NCBI GenBank assembly: GCA_050250755.1
Contig: JBFWOB010000031.1
Coordinates: 14,094 to 78,093 of the forward strand
Reading direction: 5' to 3'
Origin: Ga0077555 sp050250755
GTDB taxonomy: Bacteria; Pseudomonadota; Alphaproteobacteria; Rhizobiales; Hyphomicrobiaceae
DNA length: 64,000 bases
In this document: in pieces, positions 17,165 through 25,304 of the stretch
Layout of the letters: each line of letters opens with the position of its first letter
Numbering within the stretch: the first letter of the stretch is position 1
Notes under the pieces: generated by a model
What the model saw: the letters and a program-made list of their open reading frames with translations, nothing else
Database searches by the model: none
What the model was told of the DNA's origin: nothing
Translations under genes and position numbers: made by a program

Positions 17165-17611
17165 TCAGGCAGCTCGCCGAGATGTACCGGGCCGGCGCCG
17201 CTCCTCGTTCTCGTCGGAAGCTTCCGGGAACGTAATGAAATCGCGCGGAGCGACTTGATCACCATCGGCCCCTGTAAAGACGCCGGGTACGACACTCGCC
17301 CATGCGGCCATGATGTGCTGTGAGGTCGTAGTGTAGTCGCGGCCCGCAGCTTGCCAGAACGCCATTTGCGCTTGCATGAGGTCCACCGGCGTGCGGCAAC
17401 GGGCAAGCGTCTCCGGAATGCTGGACCACGCCTTCAAGCGCGTCCCGACGAGACTGGAGAATTCGAGTTGCGCCCGTGCAGCGCTTCGCATGACGGGCTC
17501 CACCGCTACGGCGGATTGGCTCACGAGCGCCCAGGTGCTTGGATTCTGTATGAGACCGGCCCAAGGAAAGAAGGGGAACTCCGGCGTCGACGGGTGCTGT
17601 TGCGCGGTCAT
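17165..17611 (-). CDS. Phasin-like protein
   Basis: 148 residues, mostly amphipathic helix with no membrane segment. The pattern VEPVMRSAARAQLEFSSLVG, then RLKAWSSIPETLARCRTP, LMQAQMAFWQAAGRDYT and IMAAWASVVPG resembles alphaproteobacterial phasin-family proteins that coat polyhydroxyalkanoate granules. The C-terminal 30 residues are acidic, then basic, and probably disordered. A PHA role fits the thiolase at 33.8 kb, but no phaC or phaR is present. GGAG lies 8 bases before ATG 17611. Upstream are two palindromes in an AT-richer stretch. Confidence 0.6.
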   Translation of the reverse strand: MTAQQHPSTPEFPFFPWAGLIQNPSTWALVSQSAVAVEPVMRSAARAQLEFSSLVGTRLKAWSSIPETLARCRTPVDLMQAQMAFWQAAGRDYTTTSQHIMAAWASVVPGVFTGADGDQVAPRDFITFPEASDENEERRRPGTSRRAA

Positions 17612-17710
17612 CGCATGAACTCCAAAATATTATGTTCGTCCCGCTCTTTCCCAACGCATCATGGGCGAGGGAAAGGTCCCGATGAGCCTCTTATGCTGCA
17701 CGCGCGACAC

Positions 17711-17750
17711 ACATCAAGCAATTGATATTTCGCAAATTAACGCATGCGTC
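17711..17750. promoter_or_regulatory. Palindromes upstream of the phasin-like gene
   Basis: ATCAA-GCAA-TTGAT at 17711-17724 is a perfect inverted repeat. ACGCATGCGT at 17738-17747 is a perfect 10-bp palindrome, extendable to 16 bp with one mismatch (17735-17750). They lie 100-140 bases upstream of the phasin-like start in a stretch richer in A/T than the surroundings. This is the kind of place where a PHA-responsive repressor could bind, but no binding protein is identified. Confidence 0.35.
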
Positions 17751-17800
17751 AACGTCGATGAGCGACCTTGGTTCGCAAATGCGTAATGAAGATCAGAGGC

Positions 17801-19396
17801 CTATTGAATATGCTTAATGAGTGAGGTGAGCTGTTCCAATCTGTCGGCTTCGGAAGCGGGTTTGTCCCATCTGATGCGCGCAATTCTCGGAAACCTCATT
17901 GCCACCCCTGATTTGTGCCGGCTCGACCGTTGAACATCGTCGAAAAAGATCTCGAGAACCAACCCAGGCTCGACGGCCCGAACTGGTCCGAACCGCTCCG
18001 TTGTATGGGCCCTGACCCATCGGTCGAGCAGGACGAGCTCGGCATCGCTGTAGCCCGAATAGGCCTTGCCGACCGGGACGAGCTCGCCACCTTCCCCGTT
18101 CCCCGTCCAGAGGCCGAACGTGTAGTCTGAATAAAAGGAGGAACGGCGCCCGGACCCGCGCTGGGCGTACATCAGAACGCAATCGACAGTCAGCGGCGCC
18201 CGCTTCCACTTGAACCAGTGGCCCTTGGGGCGGCCCGCAAGATAGGGGCTCTCCAGCCTCTTGAGCATCAGCCCTTCGATCTCGGAGACGCGTGAGTTGG
18301 CCCAAAGCTCATCGAGCGCTGCCTTGTCGGGAACGTGAAGTTGTTCCGAAAGGTCGGAATGTGGCAGTCGGATACGCGCGTGCCACGCTTCAAGATGTTG
18401 ACGCCGTTCGAAGAGCGGAAGCGATCTGAGGTCCTCCCCCTCGACCGAAAGCGCATCGTAGAAGCGGACGTGAGCCGGATAGTCGGCCAGCATGCGCTTC
18501 GTCACGCTCTGCCGGTTGAGGCGCTGCTGCAAGTCGTTGAATGGCGCAACCACCCCGTCCCGCACGATGAGAAGCTCCCCGTCGAGTACCGCCTCGAACC
18601 GTACATGCGACAGCACATCTGGAAAGGCCGCGCCGATATCGTCACCGGTTCGCGAATAGAGCCGCGCCTCGCCTCGTCCGGCCGCGAGTTGGACCCTGAT
18701 CCCGTCCCATTTCCACTCGACCGCGAAATCTGAAAGCTCAAGCGCCGGCCAATCGGCATCCTCGATCGGCTGCGCCAGCATCAAAGGACGAAAGACAGGC
18801 GCGCCTGCTGCGTCCGGCCTGTCTGCCCGCCCGTCGAGCCATGCAAACAACTCCACATAGGGCAGTCGCAGGCCGTGCCAAACTTCTTCGACCTCCGCAA
18901 CGGGACGATCGCCGAGCGCGGCTGCTGCCGTCTTGGCGAGCCGCGCCGACACCCCAACTCGCAGGGCCCCGGTCAAAAGCTTCAAAAGCGCCCAACGCTC
19001 GGTTGGCGTATCGAGCGCGTCCAGCCATGCCTCGAGCCGGCTCGGCAGCGCGTTGCGATCCATCAGCCGAATTTCCTCGGCAACCTCTCCGAGCCTGAGC
19101 GGCATCTGGCCAGTCGTCTTGGTCCTGCCGTGCCAGATCAACGCAACCGTTTCAGCGGTGTCGCCAACATAGTCACGCGACATTCGGAACAGCTCGGCAT
19201 CGAACCGCCGCTCCATCAACTCCATGATCGTGCGTCGGATCGGCAATCGCACGGCCAGCCCGTCCGTCAGCGCCGCGAGAGCGAACCCGCGGTCGGGATC
19301 TGGCGTCGCGCGAAAATAATCAACCAGAAGCCTAAGCTTCGCGTTGCGTTGCGGGGTGTAGACCAAGCGATCGAGTAGCTCGGCAAACGCCTTCAT
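17801..19396 (-). CDS. ATP-dependent DNA ligase (exonuclease-associated type)
   Basis: A 531-residue ATP-dependent DNA ligase of the bacterial type found beside an MBL-fold exonuclease. Adenylation motif I is EWKWDGIRVQ with nucleophile Lys229. Further motifs are LYSRTGDDIGAAFPD (motif Ia/III region), AVLDGELLIV (motif III), EGLMLKRLESPYLAGR (motif IV/V) and GHWFKWKR (motif V). The N-terminal 200 residues form the helical DNA-binding domain, and the C-terminal 150 the OB fold. ATG 19396 overlaps the exonuclease TGA (ATGA), so they are coupled. In the known clusters, a DEXH helicase and the endonuclease PdeM often accompany the pair; neither is here. Role: probably strand-break repair. Confidence 0.92.
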   Translation of the reverse strand: MKAFAELLDRLVYTPQRNAKLRLLVDYFRATPDPDRGFALAALTDGLAVRLPIRRTIMELMERRFDAELFRMSRDYVGDTAETVALIWHGRTKTTGQMPLRLGEVAEEIRLMDRNALPSRLEAWLDALDTPTERWALLKLLTGALRVGVSARLAKTAAAALGDRPVAEVEEVWHGLRLPYVELFAWLDGRADRPDAAGAPVFRPLMLAQPIEDADWPALELSDFAVEWKWDGIRVQLAAGRGEARLYSRTGDDIGAAFPDVLSHVRFEAVLDGELLIVRDGVVAPFNDLQQRLNRQSVTKRMLADYPAHVRFYDALSVEGEDLRSLPLFERRQHLEAWHARIRLPHSDLSEQLHVPDKAALDELWANSRVSEIEGLMLKRLESPYLAGRPKGHWFKWKRAPLTVDCVLMYAQRGSGRRSSFYSDYTFGLWTGNGEGGELVPVGKAYSGYSDAELVLLDRWVRAHTTERFGPVRAVEPGLVLEIFFDDVQRSSRHKSGVAMRFPRIARIRWDKPASEADRLEQLTSLIKHIQ

Positions 19397-20415
19397 TCCG
19401 CCTCGTCCTCCCGTCCGACGAGCGCCAGCGCGCGTGCGCGCAGCCCCATCTGGCGCGCCTTGTAGACGAGTGCTTCCTCCCGCCCGTGTGTCACCCAGAT
19501 CTCGCCGGCACCTGTTTCCTCGATCGTCTGGATCAGCTCTGGCCAGTCGACATGATCGGAAATGACCAGCGGAAGCTCGACGCCACGCTGTCGCGCTCGA
19601 CCACGTACGCGCATCCATCCCGAGGCAAACGCCGTCACGGGGTCGGCAAGACGGCGCGACCACCTATCCCCGAGTGCCGACGGTGGTGACAGAACGATCT
19701 CGCCCGCGAGCTTTGACGTCGCCTCCGAGACGAGCTGAAGCTCGCCAAGCTCCACGCCAAGGCGTTCGTAGAGGCGGCACATCTCGACCATCGCGCCGTG
19801 CAGCCAGATCGGCCGGTCGTACCCGGCCTGCCGGAGCAACACGATCAGCCGCTGGCACTTCCCCAGGCCGTAAGCTCCGACCTGATGCGTACGCTCGGGA
19901 AACATGGCGACCGACGCGAGCAGCCTGTCGATTTCGCTCCGATCCACCGCATGCTGGAAGACGGGTAGCCCGAACGTGGCCTCTGTGACCAGGAGGTCGC
20001 AGGGAACCAATTCGAATGGAGCGCACGTCGGATCGCCGTGCCGCTTGTAGTCCCCAGTGACCACCGCTCGCTGGCCGCCATAGTCGATCACGACCTGCGC
20101 GCTTCCGAGGATGTGTCCCGCCGGTCTCAGCGTCACATCGACATCGCCGATGCGAAGCCGCTCGCCGTATCGCAGGGCCTGGCGGTTGCCGCCAGCGCCG
20201 TCGCCAAGCCGAATATCCATGATCGCCAGCGTTTCGGGAGTGGCGAGAACAGCGTCATGGCCCGGCCGCGCGTGATCCGAGTGCCCATGCGTAACGATGG
20301 CGCGCGCCGACCCGGCCGCCGGATCGATGTGGAAATCACCCGGCACACAATAGAGGCCGGCTTGATCCGGCCTGAGCCAAGACTCGAACGCCACTGGGTT
20401 GCCTATGATCGCCAC
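19393..20415 (-). CDS. Ligase-associated MBL-fold DNA exonuclease
   Basis: A 340-residue metallo-beta-lactamase-fold nuclease of the YSH1/Artemis-like type that accompanies bacterial ATP-dependent ligases. The metal motif HGHSDH is at 43-48. Further metal-site pieces are RPAGHILGSAQVVIDY, VVTGDYKRHGDPTC and VTEATFG, and the late ISDHVDWPELIQTIEETGAG with WVTHGREEA matches the beta-CASP/RMMBL end. First gene of a two-gene repair operon, its stop overlapping the ligase start. It diverges from cinA across 144 bases; I found no GTTC-N7-GTTC SOS box there, so LexA control is not supported. Confidence 0.9.
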   Translation of the reverse strand: MAIIGNPVAFESWLRPDQAGLYCVPGDFHIDPAAGSARAIVTHGHSDHARPGHDAVLATPETLAIMDIRLGDGAGGNRQALRYGERLRIGDVDVTLRPAGHILGSAQVVIDYGGQRAVVTGDYKRHGDPTCAPFELVPCDLLVTEATFGLPVFQHAVDRSEIDRLLASVAMFPERTHQVGAYGLGKCQRLIVLLRQAGYDRPIWLHGAMVEMCRLYERLGVELGELQLVSEATSKLAGEIVLSPPSALGDRWSRRLADPVTAFASGWMRVRGRARQRGVELPLVISDHVDWPELIQTIEETGAGEIWVTHGREEALVYKARQMGLRARALALVGREDEAE

Positions 20416-20559
20416 CTGTCTCGTCGCGCGCTACCTGCATTCATTTAGGTTGTGCACGTCCATGTTCCAATTGGCGCGCCCGAGCGGCGGCGGACTTTCC
20501 ACCGTGCCCGTTCCTTGCAACAGTAGCGCCCTGCTCCCCATTTCCTAGCGGAGGCTCTA

Positions 20560-21054
20560 ATGCAAACGCTCCTTCCCATCGCCGACAAGATCGCTCAACT
20601 GCTCAAGGCGCGAGGTGAAACTGTTGCCGTGTCCGAGTCGTCGGGCGGCGGTCTGATTTCGGCTTCGCTTCTCGCCGTTCCCGGTGCTTCGGCGTATTTT
20701 CTTGGCGGTGGGGTCGTCTATACATTGCAGGCTCGCAAGGCATTGCTTGGTATTACCGACGCCGAGATGAAGGGCATACGCTCGTCGAGCGAGCCATATG
20801 CTCAGCTTCTGGCGCGAACTGTGCGCCATCGGCTCGGATCAACCTGGGGCCTGTCGGAAACGGGCGCGGCCGGGCCATCGGGCAATCGCTATGGTGACGC
20901 TGCCGGCCACACGTGCATCGCCGTGACGGGCCCAATCGAACGCGTGCTCACGCTCGAAACCGGACACGGCGATCGCGTCGCGAATATGCGGGTGTTCGCC
21001 GCGAAAGCCCTCGAGACATTTGCCGAAGTCTTGGCTGAAGCGCCCAAGGCTTAA
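20560..21054 (+). CDS. cinA: CinA-family nicotinamide-nucleotide amidohydrolase (PncC domain)
   Basis: A stand-alone 164-residue CinA C-terminal domain, which deamidates nicotinamide mononucleotide in pyridine-nucleotide salvage. The usual AESCTGG motif appears as SESSGGG at 25-31, keeping the first Ser but losing the Cys and Thr. GGGVVYTLQARKALLG holds the conserved Tyr and Lys, and GLSETGAAGPSGNRYG matches the G-x-AGP loop. The full-length CinA N-terminal MoaB-like domain is absent. CGGAGG lies 7 bases before the ATG. The altered motif means activity should not be taken for granted. Confidence 0.82.
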   Translation: MQTLLPIADKIAQLLKARGETVAVSESSGGGLISASLLAVPGASAYFLGGGVVYTLQARKALLGITDAEMKGIRSSSEPYAQLLARTVRHRLGSTWGLSETGAAGPSGNRYGDAAGHTCIAVTGPIERVLTLETGHGDRVANMRVFAAKALETFAEVLAEAPKA

Positions 21055-21285
21055 TCCGAGTCTTCCCCCGCCCTGGTGGGGACCAGCAAGCCACACTCGC
21101 GCAGGACTAGTCGCGAACGTCTTGTCTTTTCTGGTCCTCTTTACACGAATCAGCCAGAATCCAAGCAAATGGGACGGCTTGGCTCGATGGGACCCGCGCG
21201 AGTCTCATCATGTGCGCCGTGGCATGTTTCGCGTTGGGCGAGTTGTTCGCTGGCGCGGGCGCATGCAAAGGGGGAGGGATTTCGG

Positions 21286-22002
21286 ATGTTGAAGAAAACA
21301 GCCGTACTTGCAGTGGCGGCGGCCTCTTTGATGTGGTCTGGCGCGGCGTTGGCCCATGGATGCCATTCAGGGCCATTTAATGGCGTTTATATCGGCGCGA
21401 GCGTCGGTTATGCGGGCTTGGATTCTGATCAGCATCCTCTTGGCGATCCGAAGCTGTCGAGCGACGACGGCGGCGCCATCGTCGGCGGTCATGTCGGCTA
21501 CAATATGCAATGCGGAAGTGTCGTGATCGGTGTCGAGGGGGATCTGAGCTATCTCGACCTCGAATCGCGCGCGATTGATGCCACTCAAGCCAGCTTTACG
21601 ACCAAAGTGGATGCGCTCGGCACACTGCGTGGGCGCCTCGGCTTTGCGATTCACGAGACGACACTGCTGTATGCTACGGCCGGCGTCGCATGGGCGGATC
21701 GCACGCATCATCTCGTCGCCCCGAATGCTCCGGGTGGCCTCTTCGAGCAGTCTGACAGCGATTGGGCGACTGGGTTCGTTGTCGGCGGCGGCATCGAGTT
21801 TTTGCGGCATGACCGCTGGTCTCTGCGCGCTGAGGTGCTTTGGGCAGACCTTGGCGATAAAGACCGTACTTACACGCTGACAACCGGTTGTGGCGGAGTC
21901 TGCGAAGCCCACGCCAAATGGGATGACGAAGTGGTGACGGCTCGCGTCGGCCTCAGCTTGAAGCTTGGAGCTGAAGCCCCTCGCTATGAGCCGTTGAAGT
22001 AA
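21286..22002 (+). CDS. Outer-membrane beta-barrel protein (Omp25/31-like porin family)
   Basis: A 238-residue precursor with signal peptide MLKKTAVLAVAAASLMWSGA ending at ALA-H. The mature part begins FNGVYIGASVGYAGLDSD, the classic opening of alphaproteobacterial OMP beta-barrels. Alternating strands follow (GGHVGYNMQCGSVVIGVEGD, GRLGFAIHETTLLYATAGVAW, VGGGIEFLRHDRWSLRAEVLW), ending with a final strand VTARVGLSLKLG. Eight strands are expected. Two cysteines near GCGGVCE may pair in a loop. A strong GGGGGAGGG precedes ATG 21286; the longer open frame upstream lacks a signal peptide. Structural or surface role. Confidence 0.88.
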   Translation: MLKKTAVLAVAAASLMWSGAALAHGCHSGPFNGVYIGASVGYAGLDSDQHPLGDPKLSSDDGGAIVGGHVGYNMQCGSVVIGVEGDLSYLDLESRAIDATQASFTTKVDALGTLRGRLGFAIHETTLLYATAGVAWADRTHHLVAPNAPGGLFEQSDSDWATGFVVGGGIEFLRHDRWSLRAEVLWADLGDKDRTYTLTTGCGGVCEAHAKWDDEVVTARVGLSLKLGAEAPRYEPLK

Positions 22003-22031
22003 CGCTCTCCGCGAAGATCACGGTCAATCCG

Positions 22032-22061
22032 CCAATGCCCACGCAGACGCGTAGGCGTTGG
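22032..22061 (+). terminator. Possible terminator after the outer-membrane protein gene
   Basis: CCAATGCC pairs with GGCGTTGG (one G-U), with an inner ACGC/GCGT extension, 30 bases past the stop. Only a short T-run (GTGTTT) follows, so termination strength is uncertain. Confidence 0.4.
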
Positions 22062-22120
22062 CGATCGTGTTTATGGTGGTGTCAGCATATAATTGGCAAT
22101 GCTGAGAACAGTCGGGTGGC

Positions 22121-22145
22121 GGTGGGTCCGTGGTATGGACCCACC
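22121..22145 (-). terminator. Hairpin after the thiamine-diphosphate enzyme gene
   Basis: A perfect 9-bp stem, GGTGGGTCC/GGACCCACC, with a 7-base loop lies 9 bases past the minus-strand stop at 22154. There is no T-run, so it may protect the mRNA end rather than terminate. Confidence 0.4.
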
Positions 22146-22153
22146 TCGGTACC

Positions 22154-23797
22154 TCACCCGATGCGGCTGACCTCGGTCTCCTTTGAGGTGATGAACTCCA
22201 GCAGTGCCGGCTGGCCTTTCTTTGTCGCCTCGATTCCACGCTTGATCGCCGGAATGATGTCGCCTGGCTGCTCGACCCGCTCGCCATAACCGCCGAACGC
22301 GCGAGCCATAGCCGCGTAGTCGCCGGAAATATCGGTTGAGCGATATTTTTCTGTCGAGACCGGCATCACCTTCAGCTCAATCGCCATAGAGAAGTTGTTG
22401 AGCAGGATGGAAAGGATTGGGATGCGTTCGCGCACCGCGGTCTCGAAGTCCATGCCCGTGAAGCCGATGGCCGCATCGCCCCAGACGTTGATACATAGCT
22501 GGTCTGGCTTTGCGAGCTTGGCTCCCATCGCGTAACCGAGACCGGAGCCGAGTTGTGTCGTCTTCCCCCAACCAATGTAAGAGAGCGGCGTGACGGGCTT
22601 CCAGAACGGCGAGAGCTGATCACGTGGCGAACCGGCATCGTGGGTGATGATCGTATTGGCGATGTCTACCGTGTGCTGCAGATCCCATAACACGCGGTAC
22701 GGATTCAGCGGTGCTTCGTTGTTGGTGAGCTTCGGCATCCATTTCGCGAGCCAGGGCTCGTAGACATCCTTGATTTCGGCCGCGACTGCCTTCGGATCTT
22801 TCGGCGAGGTCCCGTGAAGCTTCGTTACCTCATCGAGCAGTGCCCGGAGCACGATCTTCGCGTCGCCCACAATGCCCATCGACACCGCGACGTCCTTGTT
22901 GATGTCTGCTGGATCGAGCGTTGCTTGGATGATGCCCTTGTGGCCGGCGGGCATTTTCACGCCGAAGTTCGTCTCGGTGAACGAGCAGCCGATACCGAGG
23001 ATCAGATCCGATTTGTCGAGGAACGTCCGCACTGACTGTGGAATGGCGAGACCGCCCGAGCCAAGCGACAGCGGATGCGTCTCGGGAAATGCGCTCTTGC
23101 CTTCGAGGCTGGTCGTCACGGGAATGGCGAGCAGCTCGGCAAGCTCCTTCAACTCGCTCCAGGCCTCGGCCCAGTGTACGCCCTGCCCGGCATAAAGCAC
23201 GGGGCGCTTGGCAGCGACCAACCGTTTCGCAGCCTCGCGGACGGCCTCCATGTCGGGACCGGTGCGGATCGGCGAGGGCGAAAAATAGGTGTCGGGATCG
23301 ACCTCTTCCATGAACACATCGGTGGGGACCTCGACCAGGACCGGCCCGCCACGACCGGAGCGAAGCTGCTGGAACGCGCGGCGGAAGATATTCGGAATTT
23401 CCTTGGCGCTCGTAATCGGCTCGGCTGACTTCGTGATCGAACGCATGGAGACCGAGGCATTGTAGTTGCGTTCCACCCAGGCGATCCGGCGTGCATAGCC
23501 CATCGGCAAAACGAGAATCGGAATGGATTCGCTGTAGGCCTGCGCGACGCCACCGTAAGCGTTCTCGGTGCCGGGGCCGTGCTGCATGGCGAACACGCCA
23601 ATCTTCTTGCCCGACGTCACGCGGCTGATGGCATCCGCCATGTGCAGGCCGATCCGCTCCTGGCGTACGATAACGGGGCGCACGTCGATCTTGGCGACAT
23701 GCTCGAGAATGTGATTGACGGGATATCCGATCACCCACTCCACGCCTTCGCGCTTCAGGATGTGGGATATGGCGTCGCCGACCTTCATAGTAGCCAT
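22154..23797 (-). CDS. Thiamine-diphosphate-dependent enzyme (acetolactate synthase-like family)
   Basis: A 547-residue enzyme with the three-domain plan of the acetolactate synthase/benzoylformate decarboxylase family. The cofactor-activating Glu47 is in VRQERIGLHMADA. The central domain has RPVLYAGQGVHWA, and the C-terminal ThDP motif runs from GDAAIGFTGMDFETAV to LLNN, 29 residues as expected. Phe/Met-rich segments differ from true AHAS, and no small regulatory subunit is nearby, so it is probably not a branched-chain synthesis enzyme; oxalyl-CoA, sulfopyruvate-type or phenylglyoxylate substrates are all open. GGAGG precedes ATG 23797. It is convergent with the outer-membrane protein gene and divergent from the NUDIX gene. 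Confidence 0.85.
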   Translation of the reverse strand: MATMKVGDAISHILKREGVEWVIGYPVNHILEHVAKIDVRPVIVRQERIGLHMADAISRVTSGKKIGVFAMQHGPGTENAYGGVAQAYSESIPILVLPMGYARRIAWVERNYNASVSMRSITKSAEPITSAKEIPNIFRRAFQQLRSGRGGPVLVEVPTDVFMEEVDPDTYFSPSPIRTGPDMEAVREAAKRLVAAKRPVLYAGQGVHWAEAWSELKELAELLAIPVTTSLEGKSAFPETHPLSLGSGGLAIPQSVRTFLDKSDLILGIGCSFTETNFGVKMPAGHKGIIQATLDPADINKDVAVSMGIVGDAKIVLRALLDEVTKLHGTSPKDPKAVAAEIKDVYEPWLAKWMPKLTNNEAPLNPYRVLWDLQHTVDIANTIITHDAGSPRDQLSPFWKPVTPLSYIGWGKTTQLGSGLGYAMGAKLAKPDQLCINVWGDAAIGFTGMDFETAVRERIPILSILLNNFSMAIELKVMPVSTEKYRSTDISGDYAAMARAFGGYGERVEQPGDIIPAIKRGIEATKKGQPALLEFITSKETEVSRIG

Positions 23798-23918
23798 TGG
23801 GTGCGTCCTCCGGAGTGATTTCGGATTTTCAGGTTACAGGTTTGGCGAAATTGGGAAAGTGACGGTTGTGCTCTCGTGTGCCCAGGGCCCCGGAGCACGG
23901 ACGATGGAGTGAAATCGC

Positions 23919-24341
23919 ATGGCAAAACCCGTCACGCCGCTACTTGCTGTCGACTGCGTGGTGCTCGATCGCGAGAACCGGGTCCTGCTTATTCGGCGAG
24001 GCAATCAGCCGTTCCGCGGCCAGTATGCCTTACCCGGTGGTTTCGTCGATGTCGGAGAATCGGTCGAGGATGCGTGCCGTCGCGAGTTGATGGAGGAGAC
24101 CGGGGTCAAGCTCGGTAAGTTGACGCTCGTCGGCGTATTCTCCGATCCCGCGCGCGATCCACGTGGGCACACAGTGTCGGTCGCCTTCCTATCGCGCGTT
24201 CGCTCTACGAAGGCGGTCGCCGGCGATGATGCTGCGTCGGTGGACTGGGTTGCCAACTGGCAGCGCCAGGATCTCGCCTTCGACCACAAGAAGATCCTGC
24301 GTCAGGCGATGCGTCTTTCGGCGACGCCCATGAAGATTTGA
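23919..24341 (+). CDS. NUDIX hydrolase
   Basis: A 140-residue cytoplasmic pyrophosphohydrolase. The NUDIX box runs from Gly41 to Val63 (GFVDVGESVEDACRRELMEE then TGV) and matches Gx5Ex7REUxEExGU fully. The start PVTPLLAVDCVVLDRENRVL and the later FSDPARDPRGHTVSVAFL resemble the ADP-ribose pyrophosphatase/NrtR-like catalytic group, so ADP-ribose is a possible substrate. GGAG lies 9 bases before the ATG. It is followed 108 bases later by the SDR gene on the same strand. Confidence 0.9.
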   Translation: MAKPVTPLLAVDCVVLDRENRVLLIRRGNQPFRGQYALPGGFVDVGESVEDACRRELMEETGVKLGKLTLVGVFSDPARDPRGHTVSVAFLSRVRSTKAVAGDDAASVDWVANWQRQDLAFDHKKILRQAMRLSATPMKI

Positions 24342-24449
24342 AGCCCGGGAAGGTCTGTCGGCACGACCGCTCGCCAGGAGCCCGGCGCGGTGCCATCATG
24401 CCGGACCATTCCGACATTGGACAATGCAGCAGTCACCGGAGGCGACCCC

Positions 24450-25229
24450 ATGGATCTAGGTCTCAAGGGCAAGAAGGTGTTGATCACCGGCGGTTCGAAA
24501 GGCATCGGCGGTTCTTGCGGTCATGCCTTCGCCGCTGAAGGCGCAAACGTCATTCTTGTCTCGCGTACGGCGGAGGCGCTTCAGAAAACCGCCGATGAGA
24601 TCCGCTCGCGCCATCAGGTGCAGGTCGAGACTCACGCGGCGGATCTTTCGCAAGGCCCGGTTCGCGAGGACACAATGCGTCGATACGCCGACATCGACAT
24701 CCTCGTGAACAACGCCGGAGCGATCCCGGGCGGCAGCATCGAAGACCTGACCATGGAGCGCTGGATCGAGAGCTGGCAGCTCAAGGTGTTCGGCTACATC
24801 CATATGACGAAGTTGGCGCTCGCCGCCATGAAGCCGCGCAAGACCGGCATCATCTGCAACATCATCGGCATGGCCGGCCCGGCGCCGCGCTGGGACTACA
24901 TCGCCGGCTCGACAGGCAACGCGGGCCTCAACGCCTTTACGAAGGCCGTGGGCTCACGCTCTGTCGACTTCGGCGTGCGCGTCTTCGGCATCAATCCCGC
25001 CGCCACCCTCACGGACCGCATCATGACGATCTCGCGTCAGCGCGCGAAGTCGACCCTAGGTGACGAGAACCGCTGGGAGGAAGCGCTGGGCGCCAGCAAT
25101 CTGCCGTTCGGACGGATCAAGACGCCGGAGGAAGTCGCAGCCCTCACCGTGATGTGCTGCGCACCTCAGGTGGAGTATTTGTCGGGTGCCATGATCGACA
25201 TGGATGGTGGCGGTCAGTTCCGGCGCTGA
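24450..25229 (+). CDS. Divergent short-chain dehydrogenase/reductase
   Basis: 259 residues with a normal SDR Rossmann fold: TGGSKGIG at 13-20 binds NAD(P), NNAG is at 87-90, and Asp65 is in AADLS. The catalytic centre is altered. In the NIIGMAGPAPRWDYIAGS stretch the usual Ser is Gly140, Tyr150 is kept, and the Lys expected four residues later is Ser154. Such YxxGS variants form a recognisable SDR subgroup whose chemistry I do not know. ATG 24450 is chosen over upstream frames because GGAGG sits 7 bases before it. A strong bidirectional terminator follows. Confidence 0.87.
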   Translation: MDLGLKGKKVLITGGSKGIGGSCGHAFAAEGANVILVSRTAEALQKTADEIRSRHQVQVETHAADLSQGPVREDTMRRYADIDILVNNAGAIPGGSIEDLTMERWIESWQLKVFGYIHMTKLALAAMKPRKTGIICNIIGMAGPAPRWDYIAGSTGNAGLNAFTKAVGSRSVDFGVRVFGINPAATLTDRIMTISRQRAKSTLGDENRWEEALGASNLPFGRIKTPEEVAALTVMCCAPQVEYLSGAMIDMDGGGQFRR

Positions 25230-25244
25230 AAACAGCTTTGAACA

Positions 25245-25279
25245 AAAAAGCGCGGACCGAAATGCGGTCCGCGCTTTTT
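25245..25279. terminator. Strong bidirectional terminator
   Basis: A 10-bp GC-rich stem (GCGCGGACCG / CGGTCCGCGC) with loop AAATG is flanked by A5 on the left and T5 on the right, giving a 15-bp stem with T-runs on both strands. It separates the SDR gene (plus) from the DUF4340 gene (minus), whose stop is 26 bases away. Confidence 0.92.
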
Positions 25280-25304
25280 ATGTGTTGTGGCAGTGGATCG
25301 CCGA

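Noticed and set aside
16385..17323. 312-codon plus-strand frame spanning the secreted-protein gene
   Set aside because: Arg/Ser/Pro-rich out-of-frame translation overlapping a gene with a clear signal peptide and ribosome site.
20416..20559. SOS box between the exonuclease and cinA genes
   Set aside because: Two GTTC tetramers occur, but neither has a second GTTC seven bases away.
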